A stretch of DNA of 64,000 bases from PALSA-1440 sp050011195 (GCA_050011195.1 JBEKJO010000013.1:1-64000); one strand, 5' to 3'; numbered from the stretch's first letter, positions 1-11,792 are shown. Made by a program: numbers and translations. Notes: a model not told the origin generated them from the letters alone.

Positions 1-305
1 AGTCAGAAGTCTCGCCATATCAAGCACTTCGCATGGATGCACCGCAACTGCGCCGCAGTTGGAATTGTTCACCTGTCAGGTGAAGAGTTCCCGATTTTGG
101 ATTGATACCACTTCCAGCTCGACGATGCACTATTTGCTGTAAGGCAAGCAGGCACAGTAGGTTGTGCCATATTTGGACAGACCTTGGGGGCTACCGCAGG
201 CACGAAGACTACGGCGGGCGGCGGTATGGCAGGTATTGGGAGGATCATCGGAGGGGCATCATGCCGGACACGGACTTCTCAAAGCAAACCCTTTCTTTTT
301 TGCCG

Positions 306-361
306 CCCGCACGACGGGGCGCAAGGGTGTTTTCGGCCCTTGCGCCCATAGTCGTGTCGGG
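306..361. repeat. Long inverted repeat (hairpin)
   Basis: Positions 317-327 (GGGCGCAAGGG) pair perfectly with 337-347 (CCCTTGCGCCC) across a 9-base loop. Outer arms at 306-315 and 351-361 pair with one bulged base. No T-tract follows on either strand, so it is not a typical terminator. It is more likely a REP-like palindrome. Confidence 0.6.
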
Positions 362-673
362 TTGGACGCTACCGGCAACGGTTCTGAGGCGCGTTCGCCG
401 GAGCCGTGGCCTGGGTAAACCACGAGGCTGGGGGGTACTTATACTATTTCTATCACACTGTCAAGTAGAGAGTTAGACCCATTGGCTTCCTCGGCTGAGG
501 GCGAAGCCGCCAGCAGGACTCAGTGAATAATAGCGGTCCTTGATTGAAAACGCACTATTCCTGAAACGGAGGCACCCCGGCCCTCTTGCCCCTCGGATGG
601 GGGGGAGCGCAGGTGTGAGAATTCCCCGCCCATTTGACGCGCATTGGGACCAGCAACCCCCAAGCAAAGACGG

Positions 674-738
674 ACCCCTCTCCCCAGCCCTCTCCCCTTG
701 AGAAGGGGAGAGGGAGGTCGCAGGCCGGGGGAGGGGAA
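674..738. repeat. C/T-rich palindromic repeat, family A copy 1
   Basis: The core CCCTCTCCCC at 689-698 pairs with GGGGAGAGGG at 705-714, followed by a GC-rich tail that includes GCAGGCCGGG. A closely similar unit lies at 46180-46240, inside the SAM hydroxide adenosyltransferase frame. This copy is intergenic, 130 bases beyond the secA stop. Confidence 0.75.
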
Positions 739-867
739 CATACCGATTGTTTCAGTGAAGTGGTATGATACCCCAAGTCGCCTTCTCGCGAACATTTCAA
801 AGGTCGAGACTCCAAAACAAGCGTCTCCTCAGACTTCAACTGCGGCTTCCAGGATTAAGGGGATTGC

Positions 868-3951
<3,084 letters not shown>

Positions 3952-4040
3952 GATTGCTTCAACAACTCCCAAACGCTACGGGAACCATCCTCGGGCGTCA
4001 AAAACATTAACGGACTGGCCCTGTATGCCCCTCCGCCCGG

Positions 4041-5246
4041 CTATGGCGAAGGGCCGAACACGGCGTGGATCGCGTTGAGTTTCATGGTGTTCTCGCCGCG
4101 GGTGGGGGCGATGATGCCGCCCTCGGCGAATTCGTTCCAGGCATAAATGGTGAATATCTGTTGTCGTCCCCCGCCGGGCAGCGGCAGGCCAAGGTTGGCG
4201 CTGGAAGCCAGGCCGGACTTCATCCCGCGCAGCTCTGCTTCCCATTCTGCGCGCGTCGGAAACTTGAAGCAGGCGCGCGGGTCCTCCCACGGACGCGGAC
4301 ACCAGCCCGCGGCGAGGTAGGGCACATAAGGAAGGGCGTCCGTGGCGTGAATCTGCCGGGCCCCGCGGGCCACCCGGGCCAGGGTTTCGTAAGGATAGTC
4401 TTCGGCCGTTTGTTTCAGGTCGGGCACATCCATATAGGTGGCGGTGAAGTCGAAGACCTTTGCCAGCGGGTGCTCGGGACCGATCGGCTCGACCGCACCC
4501 ACGCCGCCACCGATCAGCATCTCGCCCAGGCCCGTCTGCCGCGCCGCCTGACGCAGCGCATCGAGTCTGCTCCGCGCCCGGACGGGGTCCCCGGTGTTTT
4601 GTTGAAGGAAGTAATGCGCGCTATGGACCTTGAACACAAGCCGTCCGCCGATCCGCAAGTAACTCGGATGCCGCAGCGCCTTAAGCCAGCGCGCGACGCA
4701 GCGATCCCAGTCCTCGTCCGTCGCTGCTGCAAATGGCGGGTGGTTGCAAAACTCGATCATGAAACGCAGCCGCTTGGCCTCGGGCGAGGCCATGAAGTTG
4801 GTAAGACCGCTTTCGGTAAGCGCAACGTTCGGCTGACGCTCCTGGCCGGGCGGATTGTAGTACCAAAGGATGGAGAAGAAATCGACACCCGCCCCGGCGG
4901 CAGCCTTGATCTCCCGGTTCATGGTCTCCTGGTCATTGTATTCCCCGAGCGACGGGACGCGTTCCGGGAAGCGCACCCGCCAGTCTTCCCCGCGCCGGTC
5001 CTGCCATTTGTTCGGCAGCGGCTTCCACCAGCCGGGGAAGTAATTCACGCCGACCAGCACTTCCTTTTGCTGCCGGCGTTCCGAAGGTTCGCTCGCGGCT
5101 GCCGCACTGCCCGATAACAGCAGTGCGGTTAACAAGGCGTGCCAACGCAGGGAGGGCCAGCGTCCGCGCGAGCCCAAACCTCCACAGAAATCAGGGCTCG
5201 CGCGGACGCTCGGCCTCCCCTGCGAGCAATTCTGAGACGATCTCAT
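4041..5246 (-). CDS. Secreted GH99-like / WbsX-type glycan-active protein
   Basis: The mature part resembles the glycoside-hydrolase-99-like or WbsX (PF14307) family, which folds as a TIM barrel acting on glycans. Family-like segments are GVNYFPGWW near residue 67, an FSILWYYNPPG segment, and YAWNEFAEGG near the C-terminus. A hydrophobic signal peptide (HALLTALLLSGSAAAA) starts near residue 36. Residues 9-34 are encoded by a palindromic repeat (5147-5222), so the native start has probably been displaced and the true start is uncertain. The substrate is unknown. It sits upstream of secA on the same strand without obvious functional coupling. Confidence 0.75.
   Translation of the reverse strand: MRSSQNCSQGRPSVRASPDFCGGLGSRGRWPSLRWHALLTALLLSGSAAAASEPSERRQQKEVLVGVNYFPGWWKPLPNKWQDRRGEDWRVRFPERVPSLGEYNDQETMNREIKAAAGAGVDFFSILWYYNPPGQERQPNVALTESGLTNFMASPEAKRLRFMIEFCNHPPFAAATDEDWDRCVARWLKALRHPSYLRIGGRLVFKVHSAHYFLQQNTGDPVRARSRLDALRQAARQTGLGEMLIGGGVGAVEPIGPEHPLAKVFDFTATYMDVPDLKQTAEDYPYETLARVARGARQIHATDALPYVPYLAAGWCPRPWEDPRACFKFPTRAEWEAELRGMKSGLASSANLGLPLPGGGRQQIFTIYAWNEFAEGGIIAPTRGENTMKLNAIHAVFGPSP
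5147..5222. repeat. Palindromic repeat, family B copy 1
   Basis: The left arm, with GCGTCCGCGCGAGCC near 5159, pairs with GGCTCGCGCGGACGC near 5195. It resembles the copies at 46471-46579 and 50371-50445, which share the GAGCGTCC..CGCGAG core. This copy overlaps the N-terminal codons of the GH99-like gene. Confidence 0.65.
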
Positions 5247-5250
5247 TTGC

Positions 5251-5670
5251 CTACTCCCCGATAATCTTCACCAACACCCGCTTTCGCCGGCGGCCATCGA
5301 ACTCGCCGTAGAAGATCTGTTCCCACGGGCCGAGGTCGAGCTTGCCTTTGGTGATAGCCACCACGACCTCGCGGCCCATGACCTGCCGTTTCATGTGGGC
5401 GTCGGCATTATCCTCGCCGGTGCGGTTGTGCTGGTATTGGGAAGTGGGGGCGTGGGGCGCGAGCTTTTCGAGCCAGACGTCGTAATCGTGCAACAGCCCG
5501 TCTTCGGCGTCGTTGATATAGACGCTGGCAGTGATGTGCATCGCGTTGACCAGGCATAAGCCTTCCTGGACGCCGCTCCTGTGAACCAGCGCCTCGACGG
5601 TGCCGGTAATGTTGAGGTAATCGCGCCGGTGCGGCGTCTCGAACCAGAGATGTTCAGTTAGAGATTTCAT
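5251..5670 (-). CDS. YjbQ/UPF0047 family protein (secondary thiamine-phosphate synthase type)
   Basis: This 139-residue protein is full length for the YjbQ family (PF01894). Members are trimeric enzymes with weak thiamine-phosphate synthase activity, although their physiological role is unsettled. Family signatures include the N-terminal TPHRRDYLNITG segment, VNAMHITASVYIND, HNRTGEDNADAHMKRQ and a C-terminal GPWEQIFYGEFDG. The conserved His and Asp residues of the putative metal site are intact. It lies four bases from the next gene's stop on the same strand, so the two may share a transcript. Confidence 0.9.
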   Translation of the reverse strand: MKSLTEHLWFETPHRRDYLNITGTVEALVHRSGVQEGLCLVNAMHITASVYINDAEDGLLHDYDVWLEKLAPHAPTSQYQHNRTGEDNADAHMKRQVMGREVVVAITKGKLDLGPWEQIFYGEFDGRRRKRVLVKIIGE

Positions 5671-5906
5671 GGCGCCGCTATGGTGTCAGAGTTCAAAGCC
5701 ATAGCCAGACTGAAAGAGCCGTCTTGTCCAGCCGAATTCGGGGCCTTGATGCTCCCGTCCCGGACGCGTCCGCCATAAATGCGCATGATACTTTACATGC
5801 AGAAGGAGTTTTTCGGCGTGATTGGATTACATTGGAACATGAAAGCACTCCTCCTTCATCATCTTGCCGGTTGACAATTGCCGCCCCGCGGCTGTCATTT
5901 GGAGGC

Positions 5907-6899
5907 ATGAGAGCCTGGCTCATAGACGGTTTCGACGGCATCGGCGGCCTCCGCCTGGCCGATGTGCCCGATCCGTTTCCACAGCCCGACGAGGTCATCC
6001 TGCAGGTCCATTACGCCGCCTTGAACCCCGCTGATCGCTACCTGGCCGAGAACCAGTATCCCGCCAAACCTCGCCTGCCTCATATCCTTGGGCGCGATGG
6101 CATGGGGACGGTGGTCGAGGCGGGCAGCGGGGTGGAGGACGTTCGCGTGGGAGATCGCCGGGCAATTTTGCGCGCCGTAGTCGGCGGCAACCGGCCAGGG
6201 ACCTTTGCTGAGCGCGTCGCCGTGCCGGCGCAAGACCTCGCTGAGATTCCCGCCGGCTGGAGTGAGCCGGAAGCCGCCGGCGCGACCTTGGTCCATCTGA
6301 CCGCTTATCAGGCCCTGACGATGTGGGGACTGCTGCCGCCGTCGGCTGTGGTGCTGGTGACAGGCGCGTCGGGCGGTGTGGGCGTCGCCACTGTGCAGCT
6401 CGCGGCGGCCATGGGGCACAAGGTCCTGGCGCTCTCGCGCAACCCGGAGAAGAGCCGCCGCCTTGAGCAGCTCGGTGCAACCGCCACCTTCAATCCCGAA
6501 GACCCAAAGTGGTGCCAGGCTGTTAAGGCCATGCTCGCGCCGCGCCGGGTGGACCTGGCCATCGACAACATCGGCGGCAAGCTCCTGCCGGAAGTCATTG
6601 ACACTCTGGGCGAGCTCGGTCGGGTCAGCCTGGTGGGACGCCTCGCCGGGCCGGTGCCCCGCTTCAACACCGCCACCCTGTTCTTCCGCCGGATTCGCTT
6701 GGGAGGAGTAGCTGTTACGGCCTGGAGCAACACCGAGAGCCGCGCCGCCTGGCAGCAGGTGCTGGGTCTGCTCGCGCGCGCCGGCGCCCGTCCCCAGGTG
6801 GACAAGGTTTTCCTGTTTGACCAACTGCCCCAGGCGTTCGAGCGCCTGGCACAAGGGCCGATGGGCAAGGTGCTGTTGGCGGTACGATCCTCTGTCTAA
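5907..6899 (+). CDS. Zinc-independent MDR / quinone-oxidoreductase-like dehydrogenase
   Basis: This 330-residue protein belongs to the medium-chain dehydrogenase/reductase superfamily. It has a GroES-like N-terminal half (NPADRYLAENQ) and a Rossmann half with the NAD(P)H loop GASGGVGVATVQLA near residue 155. It lacks the cysteine-rich structural zinc loop, so it is closer to quinone oxidoreductase or enoyl reductase members. I chose the ATG at 5907, directly after GGAGG. An upstream in-frame extension to 5724 has no family similarity. It is transcribed divergently from the YjbQ gene. The substrate cannot be assigned. Confidence 0.88.
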   Translation: MRAWLIDGFDGIGGLRLADVPDPFPQPDEVILQVHYAALNPADRYLAENQYPAKPRLPHILGRDGMGTVVEAGSGVEDVRVGDRRAILRAVVGGNRPGTFAERVAVPAQDLAEIPAGWSEPEAAGATLVHLTAYQALTMWGLLPPSAVVLVTGASGGVGVATVQLAAAMGHKVLALSRNPEKSRRLEQLGATATFNPEDPKWCQAVKAMLAPRRVDLAIDNIGGKLLPEVIDTLGELGRVSLVGRLAGPVPRFNTATLFFRRIRLGGVAVTAWSNTESRAAWQQVLGLLARAGARPQVDKVFLFDQLPQAFERLAQGPMGKVLLAVRSSV

Positions 6900-6997
6900 A
6901 GCCCGGGGATAGCCTGTGGCGGCGACTCGTTCATTTCACAACGTCTCCGGCATCCACCTCCAGAAGCGTTCCCGAGAGTGGTGTTTGTCCAAACTCA

Positions 6998-7984
6998 CTA
7001 CCGATTGACCGCCTGCATGGCCTGGGCCGGATAACGCTCGCCGGCCACCGCGCCCGGGCGGGCCGATTCATTGAGGCTTTTCAGATTGCCGGACGTCAGG
7101 TGTACGCGCAGGGCGCCGAGGTTCTCTTCCAGATAGAGCCGCCGTTTGGTTCCCGGGATAGGGACGATGTCCTCGCCCTGGGCCAGGACCCAGGCGAGAG
7201 CCAGTTGCGCCGGGGTGCAGCGTTTGGCTTTGGCCGTCCGTTCGAGGCGGCGCACCAATTCGAGGTTGTGCTCGAGGTTGGCCGCCTGGAAACGAGGCGA
7301 GGTCCGCCGCCAGTCGCTTTCCGCCAGGTCTTCGAGCTTCCTGATTTTCCAGGTCAGAAAACCCCGGCCCAAGGGGCTGTAGGCCACGAAACCAATGCCG
7401 AGTTCCCGGCACACGGGCAGAATCTCGCTTTCGACGTCGCGCGTCCATAGCGAGTATTCGGTCTGCAAGGCCGCGATGGGATGGACCTTGACGGCGCGAC
7501 GGAGGGTCTGGGGCCCGGCTTCGGAAAGCCCGAGAAAGCGGATCTTGCCCGCGGTAACGAGGTCCCGCATGGCGCCCACGGTGTCTTCGATCGGCACTTG
7601 GGGGTCAACCCGGTGCTGGTAGTAGAGATCGATCACGTCAATGCCGAGCCGCTTCAGGCTGGTGTCGCAAGCCGAGCGCACGTATTCGGGCCGGCCATTG
7701 ACGCCGAGAAACTTGCCGGTCGCGTCGCGGACGTTGCCGAATTTGGTGGCCAGCACAATCTGGCTGCGCCGGTCCCGAATGGCCTTCCCGACGAGGGTTT
7801 CGTTGGCGCCCAGGCCGTACATGTCCGCTGTATCCAGGAAGTTGACACCCAGGTCCAGCGCGCAGTGAATCGTGGCCATTGCCTCCGCCTCGTCGCCCGG
7901 CCCGTAAAACTCCGACATGCCCATGCAGCCCAAGCCGATGGCCGAGACTTTCAACCCGCTTTTCCCAAGTTGTCGCGTTTTCAT
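6998..7984 (-). CDS. Aldo/keto reductase (AKR13-type)
   Basis: This 328-residue (beta/alpha)8 oxidoreductase uses NADPH to reduce carbonyls in the cytosol. The catalytic tetrad is visible as D51, Y56, K81 and H124 (DTADMYG, ATKFG, YYQHR). The N-terminus (LGKSGLKVSAIGLGCMGMSEFYG) and the C-terminal cofactor segment (PIPGTKRRLYLEENLGAL) place it in the YghZ/AKR13-like group. It follows the ABC ATPase gene on the same strand after 164 bases that show nothing I can name. The physiological substrate is unknown. Confidence 0.92.
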   Translation of the reverse strand: MKTRQLGKSGLKVSAIGLGCMGMSEFYGPGDEAEAMATIHCALDLGVNFLDTADMYGLGANETLVGKAIRDRRSQIVLATKFGNVRDATGKFLGVNGRPEYVRSACDTSLKRLGIDVIDLYYQHRVDPQVPIEDTVGAMRDLVTAGKIRFLGLSEAGPQTLRRAVKVHPIAALQTEYSLWTRDVESEILPVCRELGIGFVAYSPLGRGFLTWKIRKLEDLAESDWRRTSPRFQAANLEHNLELVRRLERTAKAKRCTPAQLALAWVLAQGEDIVPIPGTKRRLYLEENLGALRVHLTSGNLKSLNESARPGAVAGERYPAQAMQAVNR

Positions 7985-8148
7985 CTTTGCTCGCAGTGCT
8001 TTGGTTTGCTCACGGTCCGTTTGGTTGAATCATAGCACGCTTTGGCGGCAGTGTCTGGAGAATTGCGGCCAGGCGGGCGCCGGGCATTGGCGGCCAGCCA
8101 CAGATGGAAAGGGAAGGGGGCTGAAGTCCGTCGTGCCGTCCGGGGCTC

Positions 8149-9132
8149 TCACCGCGCGAAAATGCGGCGGATGACTTCCTCGATGGGCACTTCCTGAATG
8201 TCGATGTCGCTGACGGGGAGTTCGTCCAGCAGGGCTTTGCAAACAGGAATCACGCGGTCGCGCTTGACCTTGAGTTGAATGCCGCCCGGGTTCTGCGCCA
8301 CGACTTCGCCGTATTTACCCAAATGCTCGCCGGAACTGTTGGCCGCGCCCTCACATTGAATGGTGATGAGCTTGGAATCGGCAAAGCGATCCACCACCTC
8401 GCTGAGGCGGCCATCGAAGAAGATCGTGCCATGATCGATGATAATGACCCGCTCGCAAAGCTCCTGAATGTCGGTCATGTAATGGCTGGTGAGCAAAATG
8501 GTTGTCTTTTGCTTCGCATTGTGCTCCCGCAGGAACTCGCGGACGATTTTCTGGGAGACGACGTCCAGGCCGATCGTCGGTTCGTCCAGGAAAAGGACTT
8601 TCGGCTGGTGCAGCAGCGACGCGATCAACTCCATTTTCGTGCGCTCGCCCAGCGAGAGTTCACGCACGCTGACGTTGAGCTTGTCGCGCACGGCGAGCAG
8701 TTGGCTCATTTCAGCGACGGTGCGCTCGAGCGTGGCGGGGGGGATGCCGTAGATCTGGGCATTTAACTCCAATGATTCCCGCGCGGGCAGGTCCCACCAA
8801 AGCTGGTTTTTCTGGCCGAGCAGCAGTGCGAATTGCCGGCGGTAGCCGTCATCCCGCTCCCACGGGACATAACCGAGCACGCGGGCTGAACCGCTCGTGG
8901 GATAAAGCAGGCCCGCCAGCATTTTGAGGGTTGTGGTCTTGCCCGCCCCGTTGGGGCCCAGAAAACCGACCAGTTCCCCCGGTTGAATGGCAAAGCTCAC
9001 GTCCTTGACCGCGACCGTTTGCTCGTATTTGCGGCGCAACAATCCCCTGACTGCGCCGGCAAATCCCGGCTGCTTCTTGTAGGTGCGAAAAGCTTTGGTC
9101 AGACCGCTCACTTCGATAGCCGGTGTGGTCAT
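8149..9132 (-). CDS. ABC-2-type exporter ATP-binding subunit (orphan)
   Basis: This is the nucleotide-binding subunit of an ABC exporter. Walker A is GPNGAGKTTT near residue 60, the signature is LSLGERTKMELI and Walker B is VLFLDEPTIGLD. The long segment between the first strand and Walker A (RGLLRRKYEQTVAVKD) is typical of ATPases that pair with DUF990/ABC-2 permeases. No permease gene lies on either side: dnaA is upstream and an aldo/keto reductase downstream. The membrane partner must therefore be encoded elsewhere or be lost. Confidence 0.9.
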   Translation of the reverse strand: MTTPAIEVSGLTKAFRTYKKQPGFAGAVRGLLRRKYEQTVAVKDVSFAIQPGELVGFLGPNGAGKTTTLKMLAGLLYPTSGSARVLGYVPWERDDGYRRQFALLLGQKNQLWWDLPARESLELNAQIYGIPPATLERTVAEMSQLLAVRDKLNVSVRELSLGERTKMELIASLLHQPKVLFLDEPTIGLDVVSQKIVREFLREHNAKQKTTILLTSHYMTDIQELCERVIIIDHGTIFFDGRLSEVVDRFADSKLITIQCEGAANSSGEHLGKYGEVVAQNPGGIQLKVKRDRVIPVCKALLDELPVSDIDIQEVPIEEVIRRIFAR

Positions 9133-9237
9133 GAGTTGTGCGGTGCTTTGCGGGACCTACGGTCCTGCTGTGGGAAATGACCAACACAGCGTGTGCTTCG
9201 CAGCTCCGGGCCGGGTGATTCCGCCCCCGGGGGACGG

Positions 9238-10611
9238 TCAGCGCATGAGCTGCTTTTCGAGGTAGCTGACGACCTGCCGGACATTGGCATCCACTTCCAT
9301 CCGGTCTTTGACCAGCCGGCAGGCATGCAGCACGGTGCCGTGGTCACGGCCACCAAAGGCGTCGCCGATAGCGCTGAGCGAAGTTTCCGTCATCTGGCGC
9401 GAGAGGAACATGGCAACCTGGCGCGGGAAAGCGATGCTCTCGGGCCGGCGCCGGCTCGTCATGTCTGCCAAACGAATATCGAAGTGCTCGGCCACCTTTT
9501 TTTGAATAACGTCGATGTTGATCGCGTAGCGGCCTTCCTCGTTGAGGACCTCGCGCAGCAGGCCCTCCACCATTTCGAGGCCCAGCTTCTTGCCGGTCAG
9601 CGCGGCGTAAGAGGCCACGCGAATTAACGCGCCTTCCAGGCGACGGATGTTGTTGCGAATCCGATTGGCCAGAAACTGCATGATCTCTTCCGGCAGTTGG
9701 ACGCCCATGAGCTGCGCCTTCTTCTGCAGAATCGCCAGGCGCATCTCGACATCGGGCGGCTGGAGGTCGGTGACCAGCCCCCACTCAAACCGCGACATGA
9801 GCCGTTGCTCGAGGTTCTGAATCTCGCTGGCAGGACGGTCGCAGGTCAGCACGATTTGCTTGTGCCCCTCGTGCAGCGCATTGAACGTGTGGAAGAATTC
9901 CTCCTGGATACGCTCCTTGCCGGCCAGAAACTGGATGTCGTCGATGAGCAGCACATCCGTCTGCCGGTACTTCTTGCGGAAGCGGACGAGCTGGTTGTTC
10001 TGGATGCCGTCAATGTACTCGTTGGTAAACCTCTCCGATGAAACGTAGGCCACCCGTGCGCCCTTCTTGTGCACTACAACATGCTGTCCGATGGCGTGCA
10101 GCAAATGGGTTTTGCCCAAACCGACTCCGCCGTAGAGGAACAGGGGGTTGTACGACTTGCCGGGCGCCTGCGCCACCGCGAGCGCGGCGGCGTAGGCAAA
10201 GTTGTTGTTGTTGCCGACTACGAACGTGTCGAACGTGTTCTTTGGGTTGAAATTCAACTCGTGGTTGGCCGAGGTTCGCTCGGCGGCTGGCTCGGCTGCT
10301 TTCTTTTTGACCTGGACCGCCTGAGGCCCCGGCCCGGCAGCACCACCCCCGGCACCCACTTTGAACTTAACCTGCAGTTGCCGCCCCGACGCGAGCGCGA
10401 TCACGTCCTGCAACAGCCCCATGTAATTGTCCTTGAGCCAGACTTCACAAAAGTCATTGGCCACTTCCAGGGTAAGGCTGTTGTTTTCCTGAGAACAGGC
10501 GCGCAACGGGGCGAACCAAAGATTGTATGTGTCAGCACTCAGCATGGAGCGAAGATGCTCCTGTGCCGCAATCCAGATTTTTTCTGCGGAAGCTTGCATT
10601 TTCTCACCCAA
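9238..10611 (-). CDS. dnaA: Chromosomal replication initiator DnaA
   Basis: DnaA binds DnaA boxes and melts oriC to start chromosome replication. Domain I is at residues 5-85 and is followed by a short linker. The AAA+ domain has Walker A GGVGLGKT at 161-168 and Walker B LLIDDIQFLAG. Domain IV contains the DnaA-box-binding helix (SRRRPESIAFPRQVAMFL and GGRDHGTVLHAC). The product is 457 residues, of normal length, and an alternative start at 10599 is possible. Its neighbours are not dnaN or recF. The upstream intergenic region has a perfect DnaA box and may be oriC or an autoregulatory site. Confidence 0.98.
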   Translation of the reverse strand: MGEKMQASAEKIWIAAQEHLRSMLSADTYNLWFAPLRACSQENNSLTLEVANDFCEVWLKDNYMGLLQDVIALASGRQLQVKFKVGAGGGAAGPGPQAVQVKKKAAEPAAERTSANHELNFNPKNTFDTFVVGNNNNFAYAAALAVAQAPGKSYNPLFLYGGVGLGKTHLLHAIGQHVVVHKKGARVAYVSSERFTNEYIDGIQNNQLVRFRKKYRQTDVLLIDDIQFLAGKERIQEEFFHTFNALHEGHKQIVLTCDRPASEIQNLEQRLMSRFEWGLVTDLQPPDVEMRLAILQKKAQLMGVQLPEEIMQFLANRIRNNIRRLEGALIRVASYAALTGKKLGLEMVEGLLREVLNEEGRYAINIDVIQKKVAEHFDIRLADMTSRRRPESIAFPRQVAMFLSRQMTETSLSAIGDAFGGRDHGTVLHACRLVKDRMEVDANVRQVVSYLEKQLMR

Positions 10612-10974
10612 AAGCCCGATTTTCGGGCATTTTATTCACTTAGCCAGTTACCGCACTCTAAACGCTGCCCTCGGCTGTTGTCTGCACCATCCAGCCCACT
10701 CCATGCCAACAAAATCGACGTTTCATACTGAGGCTTCCATTCTGCTCAAATTCCACATGTTGATGTAAACTGTTGCGAATAAATAACTTACAACTAAAAC
10801 TCACGCCGTCTTCCCACGCGATCTCTTCGCAGCCCAATTCGGCGGGGCATAACTGCCGCCCCGGCCGATGTTTTTAGGCAATGTCGCCCCCGGTTGCGAG
10901 GACAACATATTAACTCTTATTAACGAGTTATTCACAGCCCGATTTCTGCCAATAAAATCAGGCGCTTTTTGATC
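10612..10974. other. AT-richer dnaA-glnB intergenic region, candidate oriC
   Basis: No gene is visible in these 363 bases. A perfect DnaA box (TTATTCACA) is at 10928-10936. Near-matches are at 10632-10640 (TTATTCACT) and, on the other strand, at 10774-10782 (TGCGAATAA). A TAACTC/GAGTTA inverted pair (10911-10916 with 10925-10930) abuts the perfect box in an AT-rich tract. These features suit an origin or DnaA autoregulation. Only one perfect box is present, so the call is tentative. Confidence 0.4.
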
Positions 10975-11313
10975 TTACACCGCTTGCTCGCCTGTCTCTT
11001 CAGTCCGGATGCGAATCGCGTTGTCGATGGTGCTGACGAAAACTTTTCCGTCGCCGATCTTGCCGGTCTTGGCCGCCTTGACGATGGCGTCCACCGCTGA
11101 CGTGACCTGGCTGTCCCCCAGAACGACTTCGATCTTTATCTTCGGCAGAAAATCCACGGTGTATTCACTGCCGCGATAGATCTCGGTGTGGCCCTTCTGG
11201 CGGCCAAAGCCCTTGACCTCTGAAACGGTCATGCCTTCGACGCCCAGGCCGGACAGGGCCTCTTTGACGTCCTCCAGCTTGAAAGGTTTAATGATGGCCT
11301 CGATCTTTTTCAT
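10975..11313 (-). CDS. glnB: Nitrogen regulatory protein P-II
   Basis: PII proteins are trimeric signal transducers that sense 2-oxoglutarate, ATP/ADP and glutamine status. They control glutamine synthetase, transcription factors or ammonium channels. The 112-residue product has the T-loop with the uridylylation tyrosine at Y51 (YRGSEYTVDF) and the C-terminal GDGKVFVS..IRIRTEETGEQAV segment. I chose the ATG at 11313 because the residues encoded upstream are not PII-like. No amtB or glnA is adjacent, so GlnB fits better than GlnK, but the sequence alone does not settle it. Confidence 0.95.
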   Translation of the reverse strand: MKKIEAIIKPFKLEDVKEALSGLGVEGMTVSEVKGFGRQKGHTEIYRGSEYTVDFLPKIKIEVVLGDSQVTSAVDAIVKAAKTGKIGDGKVFVSTIDNAIRIRTEETGEQAV

Positions 11314-11504
11314 GTCATGGTTCCGGTTTGCGCAGAGGGATACTAACAGCCAGTGCGAGGCTGTAAACAGGAATGTGCAAAAAAATCTTCCCTTTTCTTT
11401 TGAATCCATCCGGCCCCGCAGCGGTCAATTCCCCCTGCCAATAGCCCGCACCGAAAATGGGCTAATGCTCAAATCAACCCCGATTAATACTTGCGGCTTG
11501 GGGT

Positions 11505-11533
11505 TTGACAAGGATTAGGGTCCGTGATTAACT
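11505..11533 (+). promoter_or_regulatory. Candidate sigma-70 promoter, divergent from glnB
   Basis: A perfect -35 hexamer TTGACA at 11505-11510 is followed by a 17-base spacer and TTAACT at 11528-11533 (three of six consensus positions). No plus-strand gene starts nearby, but a strong terminator ends 190 bases downstream. Confidence 0.4.
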
Positions 11534-11534
11534 A

Positions 11535-11720
11535 GCAATAGTTTACGCCTTTTGAATTTTGCGGGCAGCAGCACTTTGTTCTTTGTCAGCCCGATTGTGA
11601 TTTCGGCTGGGGTCCCGGGTACAGGACCCGGTCGATGTTCTCCGTAATCCTACTATTGTACTAATTCGAAATTCCCCGGGCTTTTCGGTCACCCCCTGAC
11701 TGACTAGCCCGGTTTTTTTT
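11535..11720 (+). ncRNA. Candidate small RNA bounded by promoter and terminator
   Basis: This stretch lies between a promoter-like sequence and a rho-independent terminator and has no credible reading frame on the plus strand. Three hairpins can be drawn: CGGGC at 11562-11566 with GCCCG at 11589-11593; GGGTCC at 11610-11615 with GGACCC at 11624-11629; and the terminator stem. The length of about 185 nucleotides is in the range of 6S-like or other regulatory RNAs. I see no diagnostic motif of 6S, SRP RNA or tmRNA. It could also be the leader of the broken hydrolase downstream. Confidence 0.3.
11676..11720 (+). terminator. Rho-independent terminator
   Basis: CCGGGCT at 11676-11682 pairs with AGCCCGG at 11706-11712, followed directly by eight T residues (11713-11720). 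The 23-base loop is long but the stem and T-tract are clear on the plus strand. Confidence 0.55.
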
Positions 11721-11792
11721 GCGCCACACGGTCGGCCGCCACCTCCGCCGATTGGGCCAATCCTCAATGGCCTCGAAAGCGGTGGCCTGGTA

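Larger units (their letters stand above)
1..867. other. Gene-poor left end downstream of secA
   Basis: I see no convincing gene in these 867 bases. The open frames are short, overlap on both strands and have no recognisable domains. The stretch holds a strong hairpin near 306-361 and a C/T-rich palindromic repeat at 674-738. A short glycine-rich reading around 150-290 on the plus strand has no start codon I would trust. The region may be the 3' flank of secA plus eroded sequence from a gene beyond the window edge. Confidence 0.5.

Noticed and set aside
150..290. Glycine-rich reading in the plus strand
   Set aside because: No start codon or ribosome-binding site in frame and no family match; kept only as a remark on the gene-poor left end.
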